DNA of 64,000 nucleotides, taken from Lactobacillus kimbladii (GTDB lineage Bacteria; Bacillota; Bacilli; Lactobacillales; Lactobacillaceae). The notes under the pieces are model-generated. The model saw only the letters and a program-made list of their open reading frames with translations. It was not told the DNA's origin and made no database searches. The number at the start of each line of letters is the position of its first letter. Positions within the stretch are counted from its first letter, which is position 1. Shown here one piece after another: positions 54,464 through 64,000 of this stretch. The stretch spans positions 310,001 through 374,000 of the forward strand of contig NZ_SCMB01000002.1 in the NCBI RefSeq assembly GCF_014323605.1, read 5' to 3'. The position numbers were made by a program, and so were the translations under genes.

Positions 54464-55546
54464 TTAAAACTGACTAAAACTTGCTAATTTCTCTTTTGTA
54501 AGATCACGAATAATAGCAAGGGTCAGATCTACAGACGCTTTAAAGTCAGAATAAGCACTAAAGCAATACGGCGAATGCTCATAGCGCACCGGGATGCCAA
54601 TCACAATAGTTGGTGCTCCGTTTTCATAATAAATGGCAGCACCATCCTGGCCACCACCGGTACGAACCGAGCGAGTGTAAGGAATATGATTTTTATCTGC
54701 TAAATCGCAAGCATATTGCTGGAATTTAGGATTAGGTAAAAACGATGTATCCATGTCACGCAGCATTGGACCTCGTTTTAACCCTGTTTGTGATAACCAT
54801 TCTGGAGTAAAAGTATCATCAGCAGGACAAGATTCCAAGACTATAGCTAAATCCGGCTTTACCGCTCTAGCTGTAACATATGCACCCCGCAAACCCACTT
54901 CTTCCTGGCTGGAAAGTGCAGCCACAACGTTAAAATTAGTTTGTTCATCCTTTAAATTGTCTAAGACGTCTGCCATAGCAGCTGCACCAAAACGATCATC
55001 AAAATCTTTGCCAAAGAACAAACCAGATTTTTCATTGTATTCACATTTAACATCCACAAAAATTGGACAGCCAGTATCAATTTGATAATCATTAATAGTT
55101 TCAGCTCGGGAACTGGAACCAACATCAATAGACATGTCAGCCACATCTGGTACATTATTTTTTTCAGCAGCAGTCATAAAGTGTGGGGGTTTAGTAGCAA
55201 CCACTCCGGGCACATACTCACCCACACGATTTTTTATTTTAACGCGTAAAGCAGGAATATTGTATTTGACCCAGCCACCCAATGGAACGAATTTAATCAT
55301 CCCATTAGGACGAACAGCCTGCGTAATAAAACCAACAGAGTCTGAGTGAGCATCTAATTGAATAACCGGCTGATCTTTTTTATTTTCTTTCTTAGCTGCA
55401 TATACATTTAGCATGCCATCAACTTTAACATTAGCAAAATCCCGAACTGTTTCAGTAAACAATTTAACAAATTCCTCTTCAAAGCCCGAGGTAGAATTGG
55501 CATCGGAAAAGTCTTTGAGCATTTTTATTTCTTGTTGTTTATCCAT
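54464..55546 (-). CDS. M42-family metallo-aminopeptidase
   Basis: A 360-residue co-catalytic di-zinc peptidase. Metal and catalytic residues appear as QLDAHSDSVGF (His67), FDDRFGAAAM, SSQEEVGLRGA and RTGGGQDGAAIYY. The family forms large dodecameric shells and trims peptides; lactobacillal members are glutamyl/aspartyl aminopeptidases (PepA) or cellulase M-like. The exact specificity is not readable. It is monocistronic. Confidence 0.9.
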   Translation of the reverse strand: MDKQQEIKMLKDFSDANSTSGFEEEFVKLFTETVRDFANVKVDGMLNVYAAKKENKKDQPVIQLDAHSDSVGFITQAVRPNGMIKFVPLGGWVKYNIPALRVKIKNRVGEYVPGVVATKPPHFMTAAEKNNVPDVADMSIDVGSSSRAETINDYQIDTGCPIFVDVKCEYNEKSGLFFGKDFDDRFGAAAMADVLDNLKDEQTNFNVVAALSSQEEVGLRGAYVTARAVKPDLAIVLESCPADDTFTPEWLSQTGLKRGPMLRDMDTSFLPNPKFQQYACDLADKNHIPYTRSVRTGGGQDGAAIYYENGAPTIVIGIPVRYEHSPYCFSAYSDFKASVDLTLAIIRDLTKEKLASFSQF

Positions 55547-55783
55547 TTTTTACCTTTCACTTAAATATCTTATTCTTTAATTTTACCAAAAACTGGCATT
55601 ACAAGTTTAAAAAATAAGCAAGTTCGTAAATAATCTTACTGCTTTTGGTAATATATATACTTTTTGTACGTAATTTACACTCTAAAAACTTAAAATAGTC
55701 CAAAATAATCTGTTTTTTTGCTCAGAAAATGATATAATCGAAAATATTAGGAATTATAATTGTTTTAAATGAAGGGTAGATAA

Positions 55784-56353
55784 ATGCCAAAAAACGACAA
55801 TATTAATAATATTATTGATCATAAATTGTTTAGCGAAGATGACATTCATCAGATGTGTGTCAAATTGGGAAAGCAACTTACCACCGATTATGCTGGTAAA
55901 AAGCCTTTAATCGTTGGGGCACTTAAAGGTGCCATCTTCTTCTTAACCGATTTAGTAAGAGAAATGGATGTTAAAGCTGAAATTGATTTTCTGGACGTTT
56001 CGAGCTATGGTAACGAAATGGAGTCTTCCGGCAAAGTTAAGCTCGTTTCTGATTTAGCAACCGATGTTAAAGATCGTGATGTTTTAATTGTTGAAGATAT
56101 TGTTGATACTGGATTAACTCTAGATTTTATGAAAGAATTGCTTAAAAAACGTGGCGCCAAAAGCGTTAAATGCTGCGTTTTACTTAACAAAGAGGCAAAT
56201 CGCAAAGTAGACGTTGATATTGAGTACTATGGTTCAAAAGTAGGAAATGAGTTTGTAGTTGGCTACGGACTTGATTTTATGAATTTTTACCGTAATTTAA
56301 AATATATTGGTGTATTAAAACCTGAAATTATTAAATTAGTTAATAATAAATAA
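55784..56353 (+). CDS. hpt: Hypoxanthine phosphoribosyltransferase
   Basis: A 189-residue purine salvage enzyme with the PRPP-binding loop VLIVEDIVDTGLTL and the base-contact region near FVVGYGLDFMNFYRNL. It makes IMP or GMP from base and PRPP. A TATAAT -10 lies about 45 bp upstream of the ATG. This copy has its own terminator and is not fused to tilS or ftsH. Confidence 0.93.
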   Translation: MPKNDNINNIIDHKLFSEDDIHQMCVKLGKQLTTDYAGKKPLIVGALKGAIFFLTDLVREMDVKAEIDFLDVSSYGNEMESSGKVKLVSDLATDVKDRDVLIVEDIVDTGLTLDFMKELLKKRGAKSVKCCVLLNKEANRKVDVDIEYYGSKVGNEFVVGYGLDFMNFYRNLKYIGVLKPEIIKLVNNK

Positions 56354-56385
56354 AAAGGAGTTGTCTAACTGACAACTCCTTTTTA
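56352..56385. terminator. Terminator of hpt, shared with the convergent gene
   Basis: AAAAAGGAGTTGTC and GACAACTCCTTTTT form a perfect 14-bp stem. Confidence 0.93.
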
Positions 56386-56390
56386 ACTGT

Positions 56391-57737
56391 CTACTCTGCT
56401 TTAGGTGCTTCTTTTTCTTGGTCGACAGCTTTAACAATAAACCAGCGCATAAATCCCTGCTCTATATCGTCAAGTTTGAATTCAAATCCTTCTAACTCAA
56501 CTTTTTCACCTTTTTTCAAATCTGGATAGTGTTCCATCATGTAGCCACCAATAGTAATAATGTCACTATCTTGGAAGCTTTTTAAATCCTTTTTAAAGTA
56601 ACGGGCAAAATCATATAAAGTGGTTTTGCCGGATACATGAATATTTCCTTGCTCGTCTTTAATTATATAATCATCAGAAACATCATCAATTTCATCTTTG
56701 ACAGTACCAAATAATTCTTCGTAAATATCCTTATCTGTAACTATTCCGCTAGTACCACCATATTCATCCACAACAAGGACAATTGGGGTATGCTTTTTAA
56801 TCATTAATTGAAGAATATCTTGAATTGGCATCGATTCAGGTACAGTAATCATCGTTCTAATAATACGCGTAACTGGTACATTATCATCAATCTGACTCTG
56901 CTGAATAACATCAAAAGCATAGATATAGCCAACAACATCATCTTTATTGTTATCGCGCACAACTGGAATTCGGCTTGAACCTTCATCTAAATACATTTTA
57001 AGAGCTTGCTTAATTGTTTCAGTTGAATTAATAACTACTAGCCGTGTTCTATCAGTCATAATGTCTTTAGCTATTTTGTCATTCAATTCAAAAGCACGTT
57101 TCATATAGGTCAGATCGTTTTTATCAAGTGAACCCCCATGAACAGCTTTACGTGATAATTTGATGATTTCCGATTGAGAATAAACCTGATTTTCCTCATC
57201 AGCCGGCTCAAAGCCTAACATTTTCAACAAACCATTTGAACTAGCATTAAGTAACCAAACGAAAGGGTAAACCAAAGTATGAAATAACTGTAAAGGTGTC
57301 ACAATTTTTAGCAAAATCTTTACGGGCATGTCAATTGCAATATTTTTGGGCACAATTTCTGTAACCACAACTTCTAAATAAGTTAAAAGAATAACGCCTA
57401 ATATTGCGCTAATAGAGCGAATGACAGAATGGTTAAGATCAACTAAATTAAACATTCTGTCAAATATTGCAGCTAAAGTATCAGCTGAAAACCAACCCAA
57501 AACTACACCAACTAAAGTAGTCCCGACCTGCGTCGTGGAGAGGTACTCATTTAAATTATGAGTCATATGCAGAGCACGCTTAACTTTGCGATAGTTGCCA
57601 ATTTTATTGGACAGCATATCTTCAAGCTGGCTTGACCTAGATTGAACCAATGCAAATTCTGCAGCCACAAAGAAAGATGCAAAAACAAAAATAACTAAAG
57701 TTGCTATTAAATTAGTAACTATTTGGGCCGTACTCAA
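56391..57737 (-). CDS. CNNM/CorC-type membrane protein with CBS pair (HlyC family)
   Basis: A 448-residue protein with three parts: a DUF21/CNNM membrane domain (about 1-200), a pair of CBS domains (about 215-340, with IVLVVDEYGGTSGIVT) and a C-terminal CorC_HlyC domain. The family exports or senses Mg2+/Co2+; the older name hemolysin is misleading. The start is a TTG with AAAGGTG about 9 bp upstream. Confidence 0.9.
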   Translation of the reverse strand: MSTAQIVTNLIATLVIFVFASFFVAAEFALVQSRSSQLEDMLSNKIGNYRKVKRALHMTHNLNEYLSTTQVGTTLVGVVLGWFSADTLAAIFDRMFNLVDLNHSVIRSISAILGVILLTYLEVVVTEIVPKNIAIDMPVKILLKIVTPLQLFHTLVYPFVWLLNASSNGLLKMLGFEPADEENQVYSQSEIIKLSRKAVHGGSLDKNDLTYMKRAFELNDKIAKDIMTDRTRLVVINSTETIKQALKMYLDEGSSRIPVVRDNNKDDVVGYIYAFDVIQQSQIDDNVPVTRIIRTMITVPESMPIQDILQLMIKKHTPIVLVVDEYGGTSGIVTDKDIYEELFGTVKDEIDDVSDDYIIKDEQGNIHVSGKTTLYDFARYFKKDLKSFQDSDIITIGGYMMEHYPDLKKGEKVELEGFEFKLDDIEQGFMRWFIVKAVDQEKEAPKAE

Positions 57738-57831
57738 AATTTATATCACCTTTATTAGTTTATTGTTTAATTAAACTTCCTTATTTAGCATTTTATCATT
57801 AATAGCGCTTTATTTTAACTAAATTACTTAT

Positions 57832-58488
57832 CTATTTAACTAATTTATAAATTTTCTTGAATGGTAAACGATCAGGATAAAATTTGGGATCGTTAACTTC
57901 TGCTGCATTATCCTGATACCCTAATCCAATTGCCATTCCTACCAGTTCATCTTCTGGGATTTTACAATACTTACGTACCAACTCAGGATAGGATACCATT
58001 GAGTGCGCAGGCATAATTGATAATCCTTCATTAATCGCAAGCAACATAATACTTTGAGAAAAAATCCCTAAATCGTAAACTGACCACGCTGGAGAAGTTC
58101 TAGGGATCGTAAGGAACGCGATATCTTGGGCGTTGAACATATTATTATTCGATTCTGAAAACAATGCCATCTTGTTATTAAAAAAATACGGTTGAGATGC
58201 CCCAACAGCAGCCATATTTTGACTAGGATATGAATCCCAATTAAGTGACAACATTTTGACAAAATCCTCGTGAGGCTCAACATTATTATTGATTTGAGTT
58301 TTCACTTCTTTTTTTAGACCAGCGAGCGCATTACCGGTTAGCATATAAACTTTCCACGGCTGTGAGTTAAGTAATGATGGTGATAACTGTGCTCTTTGAA
58401 TAATCTTAGCAAGTAAATTTTCGTTAACTTTTCTACTAGTAAACTTGCGAGTTACTCGTTCATGGTTATAAACTTTATTAAATTCCAT
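57832..58488 (-). CDS. Nitroreductase-family FMN enzyme
   Basis: A 218-residue flavoprotein with the N-terminal FMN-binding pattern (TRKFTSRKVNENLL, RAQLSPSLLNSQPWKVY) and the GLGYQD segment near the C-terminus. It reduces nitro or quinone compounds with NAD(P)H. No co-transcribed partner gives its substrate. Confidence 0.9.
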   Translation of the reverse strand: MEFNKVYNHERVTRKFTSRKVNENLLAKIIQRAQLSPSLLNSQPWKVYMLTGNALAGLKKEVKTQINNNVEPHEDFVKMLSLNWDSYPSQNMAAVGASQPYFFNNKMALFSESNNNMFNAQDIAFLTIPRTSPAWSVYDLGIFSQSIMLLAINEGLSIMPAHSMVSYPELVRKYCKIPEDELVGMAIGLGYQDNAAEVNDPKFYPDRLPFKKIYKLVK

Positions 58489-58884
58489 TCCGATTCAAAT
58501 CCTTACATACAAAGAGAGCATAATAAGACGTCCTACTTTTTTAAAACAAATTTCTCTAGAATTCCAAATACAGGTAGAAATAATCAAAAATACTCTATTT
58601 TTTAAATACGCACTTGTTTATACTTCTACTAAAGTTATAAATTGAAATATTACTATCCAATAGAATCAGTCATATACACATTAATAATATTAATAAATTC
58701 TAAGCAATATTGCAAAGGTATTTGGCAAAAATAACAAAAAAACATTAATTTATTCGTTACTTTGTGTATAAATTACAAGTTTGCTTTTTTTGCTTTTACT
58801 GTTAAATCAAGATTAATAAATTATATACGGAGACTATTAAAATAGATTTTTATGATTTGTTAAGTTTTAAACAAATACAAAATT
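58489..58884. other. AT-rich gap upstream of the nitroreductase
   Basis: This stretch of about 400 bp between nitroreductase and smpB holds no supported reading frame and no tmRNA-like ends, although ssrA often follows smpB. It must contain the nitroreductase promoter, but none stands out from the AT-rich background. Confidence 0.5.
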
Positions 58885-58919
58885 AAAAAACAGTTTAACT
58901 ATAAAACAAATTAAACCGT
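58885..58919 (-). terminator. Terminator of the rnr-smpB transcript
   Basis: ACGGTTTAA and TTAAACTGT pair with one mismatch, followed by six Ts on the minus strand, right after the smpB stop. Confidence 0.75.
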
Positions 58920-58923
58920 CCAT

Positions 58924-59382
58924 TTATATTTTATATTGTCTGCGTATTTCTCGTTCTTGATCCCGTTTCTTAATTGCCTCACGCTTGTCATATTTTTTCT
59001 TTCCTTGACCTACACCAATAAGAACTTTAGCAAAACCATGTTTAAGATAAACTTTCAAAGGTATAATTGCAATCCCGCGTGCAGACTGGTCCTTAACAAG
59101 CCGTGCCAGTTCCTTTTTATGTAAAAGCAACCTCCTTGAACGAAGTGGTTCATGGTTATACCGGTTGCCTTGCTTATATTCACTGATGTGGACATTTTCT
59201 AAAAAAGCAGAACCATTAATAATTTGTACATAACCATCACGTAAATTAATACGTCGTGCTCTCACTGATTTAATCTCGGTACCTGTTAAAGCAATACCTG
59301 CTTCATATGTTTCTTTAATAAAGTAATCATGATGTGCTTTTTTATTTTGAGCAATTAAATTTTCATTTTTTTCTTTTTTCAA
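58924..59382 (-). CDS. smpB: SsrA-binding protein SmpB
   Basis: A 152-residue tmRNA-binding protein with the family blocks [19 protein letters not shown], and the basic C-terminal tail [18 protein letters not shown]. It loads tmRNA on stalled ribosomes. The start is a TTG, 9 bp after the rnr stop, with only a weak RBS, so it may rely on coupling to rnr translation. Confidence 0.96.
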   Translation of the reverse strand: MKKEKNENLIAQNKKAHHDYFIKETYEAGIALTGTEIKSVRARRINLRDGYVQIINGSAFLENVHISEYKQGNRYNHEPLRSRRLLLHKKELARLVKDQSARGIAIIPLKVYLKHGFAKVLIGVGQGKKKYDKREAIKKRDQEREIRRQYKI

Positions 59383-59391
59383 TTTTCTAAC

Positions 59392-61716
59392 CTAATGTTT
59401 ATATCTACTTAAATGTGGATGATTACCATTTTTTTGAAAATTGTTACGATAGTGACCCTTATGTGCGTGATCGTTGCGAAATCCCCGATTACCATGTCTT
59501 TCGTTTTTAGCACCGCGATTGTTATGAGACTTCTTAGGAGCATTAGGATCATAGATTTCAAAATCAAGCTGATGTTGTTCAACGCTGGCATTCGTAAGGG
59601 TTACTTTAAGGGGCATCCCAACATGATATTGTTTATGAGTACCGCGTCCGGTCAGAGTCATGCTTTTTTCATTATAACTGTAGAAATCATCCGTCAAATT
59701 TGAAATATGAATTAAGCCTTCAACTGTATTGGGCAACTGGATAAACATTCCAAAACTAGTCACAGAAGAAACAACAGCATCAAAGTGTTCTCCAACTTTA
59801 TCTGCCATATATTCTGTCATCTTTAAGTCGTTTACTTCTCTTTCAGTATCAACAGATACACGTTCCTGCGTTGAAGTCTGATCTGCAACTTCAGGTAAAT
59901 AGCTGGCAAAATGATCCTGTACTTTTTGGTTAATACCCTTTTCACTATATGCGTGAATCATTCTATGCACCATTAAATCAGAATACCGTCTAATTGGTGA
60001 AGTAAAATGAGTGTAGTATTTAGCGGCAAGACCAAAGTGCCCTAGTGGCTCTTCTGAATAATGTGCCTGTTTTAAGCTACGAAGCATCATCATTTGAACT
60101 ACTGCTTCTTCAGGTGTATCAGTTGTTTTGGCCACGACTTTTTGCAAATCAATCGGCTTAACGTGATTGGGATCAGCAGTAATATGCAATCCAAAAGCAC
60201 TGCAAAATTCAAAGAATCCTTTGATACGCTCACCATCTGGAGTTTCATGTACACGATACAGAAATGGAACATGCTTGCGATAAAAGTCTTCAGCTACAGT
60301 TTCATTTGCCATTAACATGAATGATTCAATCATTTTTTCGGCTATTCCACGATCGTGTAGCACGATATCTGTGGGTTTACCTTGATCATCAACAATAATT
60401 TTTGCTTCAGGTTCCTCAAAATCTATTGCACCACGCTGATGTCTTTGCTGGTATAACACATTATGCAGTTCGGCCATATCTTGCAACATGGGTGCCAGTT
60501 TAACGTATTTTTCCTCTAGTTCTTCATGATTATCTTGATCTAAGGCCTTGTTGACATTGTTATAAGTCATTCTGCCGTGTGATCGCATAACAGAGGGATG
60601 AATACGATAATTAACTCTTTTTCCTTCTGGAGAAATTTCCATTTCGCAAGACAAAACAAGACGATCTTGCCCCTCATTTAAAGAGCAGATGCCATTAGAT
60701 AATCTAAACGGCAACATTGGAATAACACGGTCAACAAGATATGTACTATTACCCCTGGTAAAAGCTTCTTTGTCCAAAGGAGAATTTTCCGTCACATAAT
60801 GCGCTACATCAGCAATATGAACCCCTAAATGATAGTTACCGTTAGGAAGTTTCCATAAAACCACGGCATCATCGAAGTCTTTAGAATCATCCCCATCAAT
60901 GGTAACTGCGGGCTGGTCCCTAATGTCCTCTCTATCCGCTATTTCTGCCTCAGTCACGTGATCAGGAATGGCATTAGACTGCTCAAGAGCATCTTCAGAC
61001 CATTCTGTACGAACATCATGCTCAGAAACAATGGCCATAATATCGACGCCTGGTAAATTTTTGTTACCAATAATATTGGTAACAACACCAGTCATCGAAT
61101 CTGGATTATCTTTGTCAGGATAGTTAGCAAGCGATACTTTGACAATATCTTGTTTTTGTGGACGCAAACTGTCCTGACTAATATAAACGCGATAGTTTGC
61201 CAGCTTTTTATTTGAGCTGAGAACATAACCAATAAAATGACTAGTTTTTATTTGAGCATCAGTCATTGAATGAAATTCACCGACAAGTGTTTTCGTGCCA
61301 CGTTCGAGAATTTCTTCTATTTGTCCTTCAGGCCCTTTACCATTCCATGGATTACCACCAGCAGTGATTTTGACCTTAACACGATCACCGTCCACGGCAT
61401 ATGCTGTATAATCACGAGCAATAAAAATATCATCAGAATCTTCGTCCTCGAGTTTGACGAAACCAAAGCCTTTGCTATTTGCCTTAAAAATGCCTTCCAC
61501 TTCGGTATTTTCCTCAGCTAATTGATATCGGCCATTGCCATCGGTAATTATTTTCTTTTCCTGTTCCAAATAGGATAATGCTTTGACCATATCTGAAAAA
61601 CTGCCAAGTCTGTCTCGGCGCAACATACGGTCAATTTGTTCAACTTGATATTGTTTTTTAGGATTGTGACGAAAAATCTCTAAAACATTGGCTAAGATAT
61701 TCTCGTTTTGTGCCAT
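59392..61716 (-). CDS. rnr: Ribonuclease R
   Basis: A 774-residue 3'-5' exoribonuclease: N-terminal helix-turn-helix (about 1-65), cold-shock domains, RNB catalytic domain with TIDGDDSKDFDDAV near 275, S1 domain (about 640-720) and a basic His/Asn-rich tail. It degrades structured RNA and tmRNA-tagged transcripts. It precedes smpB, its usual partner. Confidence 0.95.
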   Translation of the reverse strand: MAQNENILANVLEIFRHNPKKQYQVEQIDRMLRRDRLGSFSDMVKALSYLEQEKKIITDGNGRYQLAEENTEVEGIFKANSKGFGFVKLEDEDSDDIFIARDYTAYAVDGDRVKVKITAGGNPWNGKGPEGQIEEILERGTKTLVGEFHSMTDAQIKTSHFIGYVLSSNKKLANYRVYISQDSLRPQKQDIVKVSLANYPDKDNPDSMTGVVTNIIGNKNLPGVDIMAIVSEHDVRTEWSEDALEQSNAIPDHVTEAEIADREDIRDQPAVTIDGDDSKDFDDAVVLWKLPNGNYHLGVHIADVAHYVTENSPLDKEAFTRGNSTYLVDRVIPMLPFRLSNGICSLNEGQDRLVLSCEMEISPEGKRVNYRIHPSVMRSHGRMTYNNVNKALDQDNHEELEEKYVKLAPMLQDMAELHNVLYQQRHQRGAIDFEEPEAKIIVDDQGKPTDIVLHDRGIAEKMIESFMLMANETVAEDFYRKHVPFLYRVHETPDGERIKGFFEFCSAFGLHITADPNHVKPIDLQKVVAKTTDTPEEAVVQMMMLRSLKQAHYSEEPLGHFGLAAKYYTHFTSPIRRYSDLMVHRMIHAYSEKGINQKVQDHFASYLPEVADQTSTQERVSVDTEREVNDLKMTEYMADKVGEHFDAVVSSVTSFGMFIQLPNTVEGLIHISNLTDDFYSYNEKSMTLTGRGTHKQYHVGMPLKVTLTNASVEQHQLDFEIYDPNAPKKSHNNRGAKNERHGNRGFRNDHAHKGHYRNNFQKNGNHPHLSRYKH

Positions 61717-61755
61717 GCACTTAACTCCATTTCGTTAGTAAAAAGATAAAAAAAG

Positions 61756-61780
61756 TCCTCCCATCACTTGATCGGGAGGA
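61756..61780 (-). terminator. Hairpin between secG and rnr
   Basis: TCCTCCC and GGGAGGA pair perfectly; a T-run (61748-61754) follows on the minus strand. It should end or attenuate the secG transcript before rnr. Confidence 0.8.
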
Positions 61781-61788
61781 ACCATTAG

Positions 61789-62022
61789 TTATTTTGAAGA
61801 CAAATAAGCTAATACAATAGCAAAAGCGAAAAAGAGCACCAGTAAAACGGATGTTACTTTTTCCATAAATGCTTCAAAACCACGTTTCTTCGTTTGACCA
61901 CTAAAAACTGCACCGCCAGAGAGTGCATTCAATGCATCTTGCTGCTTTTGCGGCTGCATCATTGTCGCAATAACGATTAAGATTGAAACAATAATTAGTA
62001 GCGTCATAAATAAATTGTACAA
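61789..62022 (-). CDS. secG: Protein translocase subunit SecG
   Basis: A 77-residue, two-span protein of the SecYEG channel, with the conserved middle ALSGGAVFSG. The frame begins with TTG at 62022, 7 bp after GGAGG; an ATG five codons later lacks an RBS. The gene order secG-rnr-smpB is common in lactobacilli. Confidence 0.93.
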   Translation of the reverse strand: MYNLFMTLLIIVSILIVIATMMQPQKQQDALNALSGGAVFSGQTKKRGFEAFMEKVTSVLLVLFFAFAIVLAYLSSK

Positions 62023-62090
62023 TGCGCTGCCTCCAATATACAGATACGTTACTGGTAAATTTTAGCACAAAATAGATTTAATTTCGAGTA

Positions 62091-64000
62091 TTATTTTTCG
62101 AGTTCAGGTGCATCGGTTTTAAATTTATTTTGCGTTGTTTTTTGGTGATTTTTATACCATAAAGAAGTTTTATTCTTTGCATACAAATTCTTTAATGCTT
62201 TTTGTTCATTATAATCATAATCTTGCGGTTTAACCTTTTTAAACCATTTTGGATGATAAAAACGTAAAAGGTTACCTGCTATAACACGATCAGACAATGA
62301 AAGCTGTGTTGTTACCTTGTTTGAAATTGCTACTAACTCAGTTTTTAATTTTTTGTCTGGCTGAATTATTTCCTCACCAGTTCTAGTATCATAATATGTA
62401 CTGCCTACTTTTGCATATAGCGGTGTTATAAAGTCACCATTACGCTGGGCAACAATTTGTGGTGCCCTTTTACTTAATAAATCATGACCAAATTGTATAG
62501 TGCTCCTGTTCCTAATTCCAAGCAAATTTAACAATGTTGGCAACACGTCAATTTCTCCACCATAAGTTTTTTTTATGCCGCCTTTTAACCCCTTCATATG
62601 AAACATTAAGGGAACACGTTGAAATTTCAGGTTATCAAAATTAGTAAATTCATCCTGATCCAGAAGCTCTGCACTTGCCTTATGGTGGTTGCCAGAAATA
62701 CCATAATGATCACCATAAAAAACGAGTAATGTATTTTTATCTAAACCAGTTTTTTTCATCCACCGCATTAATTGCCCTACGGCTTGATCTAAATAATGAG
62801 CCGTTTGGACATAGCCATCGACCGTTTCATCACCAGTGTCAGTTTTGTCAATTGATTGATTTTTCTTATCCAAATCATAGGGATAATGATTAGTTACAGT
62901 AATTAATTTAAGATAAAAAGGTTGCGGCAAGCGCTCAATATACTTAATTGATTGCGAGAAGAAAATTTTGTCTTTTAAGCCATAACCTATGTAATACTTA
63001 GGTTTATTTTGATAATAAGAAAGCGGCATAAAGTACTCATAGCCAAATTGCTTGTAGGCATTATTACGATTCCAAAAAGACCCGGCTCCACCATGCATAA
63101 CGGCAGTAGTATATCCACCCTGCTGTTTTAATATTGCAGGAGCGCTTTCAAACGTATTTGAAGTGCCATAACTAGACATTGCTGAACCTGATTGTAAACC
63201 AAAAATAGAATTTTCCAGCATCATTTCGGCATCCGAAGTTTTGCCTTGACCTACTTGATTATAAAAATTGGCAAAACTAAGAGTGTTTTTAGAATGATAA
63301 AGCTTATTTAGATTAGGAGTGACTTCCTTGCCCTGCCATTTATACCCTATTAGAAACTGCTGAAAGCTCTCAAGATGTATAACCAACACATTTTTGCCTT
63401 TTGCAACACCTGTATATGTGCTATTCGGTTTAACGTAGTTAACCTTTAAGTACTTTTTAACAGATTGCAAGTCAGATACGTTAGCCTTTGCCATTTGTTC
63501 GCTTGTTTGAGCTGTTTTAAAAGCATCATATACCGCATATTCATTCATACCCAAATATTTTACAATATAACTGTTGTCAAAAGTTCTAGTTAACAGACCT
63601 GAGCGGTCTTTTTGAGCCATCAACAAATTAACGCCAATGAGAAGAACTGCAGTACCTTCAAGCAAAAGATTAAATCTTAACTTTAATGGACGTAAATCAT
63701 ATTTAACGACTTTAGCAACCATTAAAAGAATGACAAGAACAATGTCAATAAAGGCTAAAAAATCCGTAACTCGAGTTATTCCTACAATACTTTTGCCTAA
63801 ATTATCAGCAGTTGAGCCGGAAGTTTTAATTATAGACAAAGATAAAAAATTTGAAAACTCGCGATAATAAAGTATATTGGCAAATAACCACAAGCTGAGC
63901 ACAAAATCAATTGCAATCATAATCCAATAGGACTTTCTGCCCTTAAAGAAAAGACCAATTCCCAGCAAAAGTAGTCCTGAAGGCAAAGGATTTAAAAATA
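62091..64000 (-). CDS. Lipoteichoic acid synthase-type sulfatase-fold protein (5' end outside window)
   Basis: About 636 codons of an LtaS-family protein. The visible part has the last N-terminal membrane spans (including IIDIVLVILLMVAKVV) and then the extracellular catalytic domain: VIHLESFQQFLIG for the metal-binding Glu, GQGKTSDAEMM for the Thr nucleophile, and VFYGDHYG for the Asp-His pair. It transfers glycerol-phosphate from phosphatidylglycerol. The frame stays open to the window edge; the true start lies beyond. It could also be an LTA primase paralogue. Confidence 0.92.
   Translation of the reverse strand, partial: FLNPLPSGLLLLGIGLFFKGRKSYWIMIAIDFVLSLWLFANILYYREFSNFLSLSIIKTSGSTADNLGKSIVGITRVTDFLAFIDIVLVILLMVAKVVKYDLRPLKLRFNLLLEGTAVLLIGVNLLMAQKDRSGLLTRTFDNSYIVKYLGMNEYAVYDAFKTAQTSEQMAKANVSDLQSVKKYLKVNYVKPNSTYTGVAKGKNVLVIHLESFQQFLIGYKWQGKEVTPNLNKLYHSKNTLSFANFYNQVGQGKTSDAEMMLENSIFGLQSGSAMSSYGTSNTFESAPAILKQQGGYTTAVMHGGAGSFWNRNNAYKQFGYEYFMPLSYYQNKPKYYIGYGLKDKIFFSQSIKYIERLPQPFYLKLITVTNHYPYDLDKKNQSIDKTDTGDETVDGYVQTAHYLDQAVGQLMRWMKKTGLDKNTLLVFYGDHYGISGNHHKASAELLDQDEFTNFDNLKFQRVPLMFHMKGLKGGIKKTYGGEIDVLPTLLNLLGIRNRSTIQFGHDLLSKRAPQIVAQRNGDFITPLYAKVGSTYYDTRTGEEIIQPDKKLKTELVAISNKVTTQLSLSDRVIAGNLLRFYHPKWFKKVKPQDYDYNEQKALKNLYAKNKTSLWYKNHQKTTQNKFKTDAPELEK

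Noticed and set aside
58489-58923. tmRNA (ssrA) next to smpB
   Set aside because: No tRNA-like ends or tag reading frame are visible in this AT-rich gap.

Overview
The window is AT-rich chromosomal DNA from a low-GC Gram-positive fermenter, most likely a Lactobacillus of the delbrueckii group. The evidence is the gene content: an 800-residue phosphoketolase, many PTS operons with cre-like sites, oligopeptide and glutamine-type ABC importers, LtaS- and TagF-type wall enzymes, and the gene order ltaS-like, secG, rnr, smpB. There is strong AAGGAG-type RBS use and several TTG starts. I saw no rRNA, tRNA, CRISPR array, prophage or intact insertion sequence. The species cannot be fixed by reading alone.

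Layout. 1-2.3 kb: MarR regulator and a truncated multidrug ABC exporter. 2.3-6.1 kb: wall/exopolysaccharide operon (glycerophosphotransferase, flippase, glycosyltransferase) with sprT at its end. 6.1-10.4 kb: decayed gene end, then a soluble flavoprotein reductase plus organic-anion transporter divergent from a LysR regulator. 10.4-15.3 kb: UvrA-like and IS-like remnants, aldo/keto reductase, CPBP protein, TetR, GntR and a ClbS/DfsB protein. 15.3-25.8 kb: a seven-gene operon frlB-frlD-oppABCDF, then a glutamine-type ABC importer. 26-36.6 kb: free-methionine sulfoxide reductase, a P-type ATPase under a yybP-ykoY manganese riboswitch, phosphoketolase, DeoR, nucleoside hydrolase, rpiA, dps. 36.7-42.4 kb: beta-glucoside PTS parts and a 6-phospho-beta-glucosidase. 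42.6-49.5 kb: twin small membrane proteins, then a mannose-family PTS operon with two SIS deglycase-type genes and two GntR regulators. 49.6-54.4 kb: udk, a mannose-family PTS with a BtpA/SgcQ protein and no EIIA, and a TPP-riboswitch-controlled YkoE. 54.4-64 kb: M42 peptidase, hpt, a CNNM/CBS protein, nitroreductase, smpB, rnr, secG and a truncated LtaS-type gene.

The most interesting theme is use of glycated amino acids (Amadori products). One locus couples a FrlB-type deglycase and a FrlD-type kinase to a full oligopeptide importer, which would suit glycated peptides. A second locus is built like the Salmonella gfr system: a phosphorylating mannose-family PTS with two different SIS deglycases. 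Together they give two chemically distinct ways to reach sugar-6-phosphate plus free amino acid. Substrates are inferred, not shown.

Other signals are a MarR autoregulatory promoter with repeated TTAGGTA boxes, cre sites at four PTS/glycosidase promoters, an inverted 10-bp repeat ahead of the tandem GntR genes, and a TPP leader whose terminator hairpin contains the ribosome binding site.
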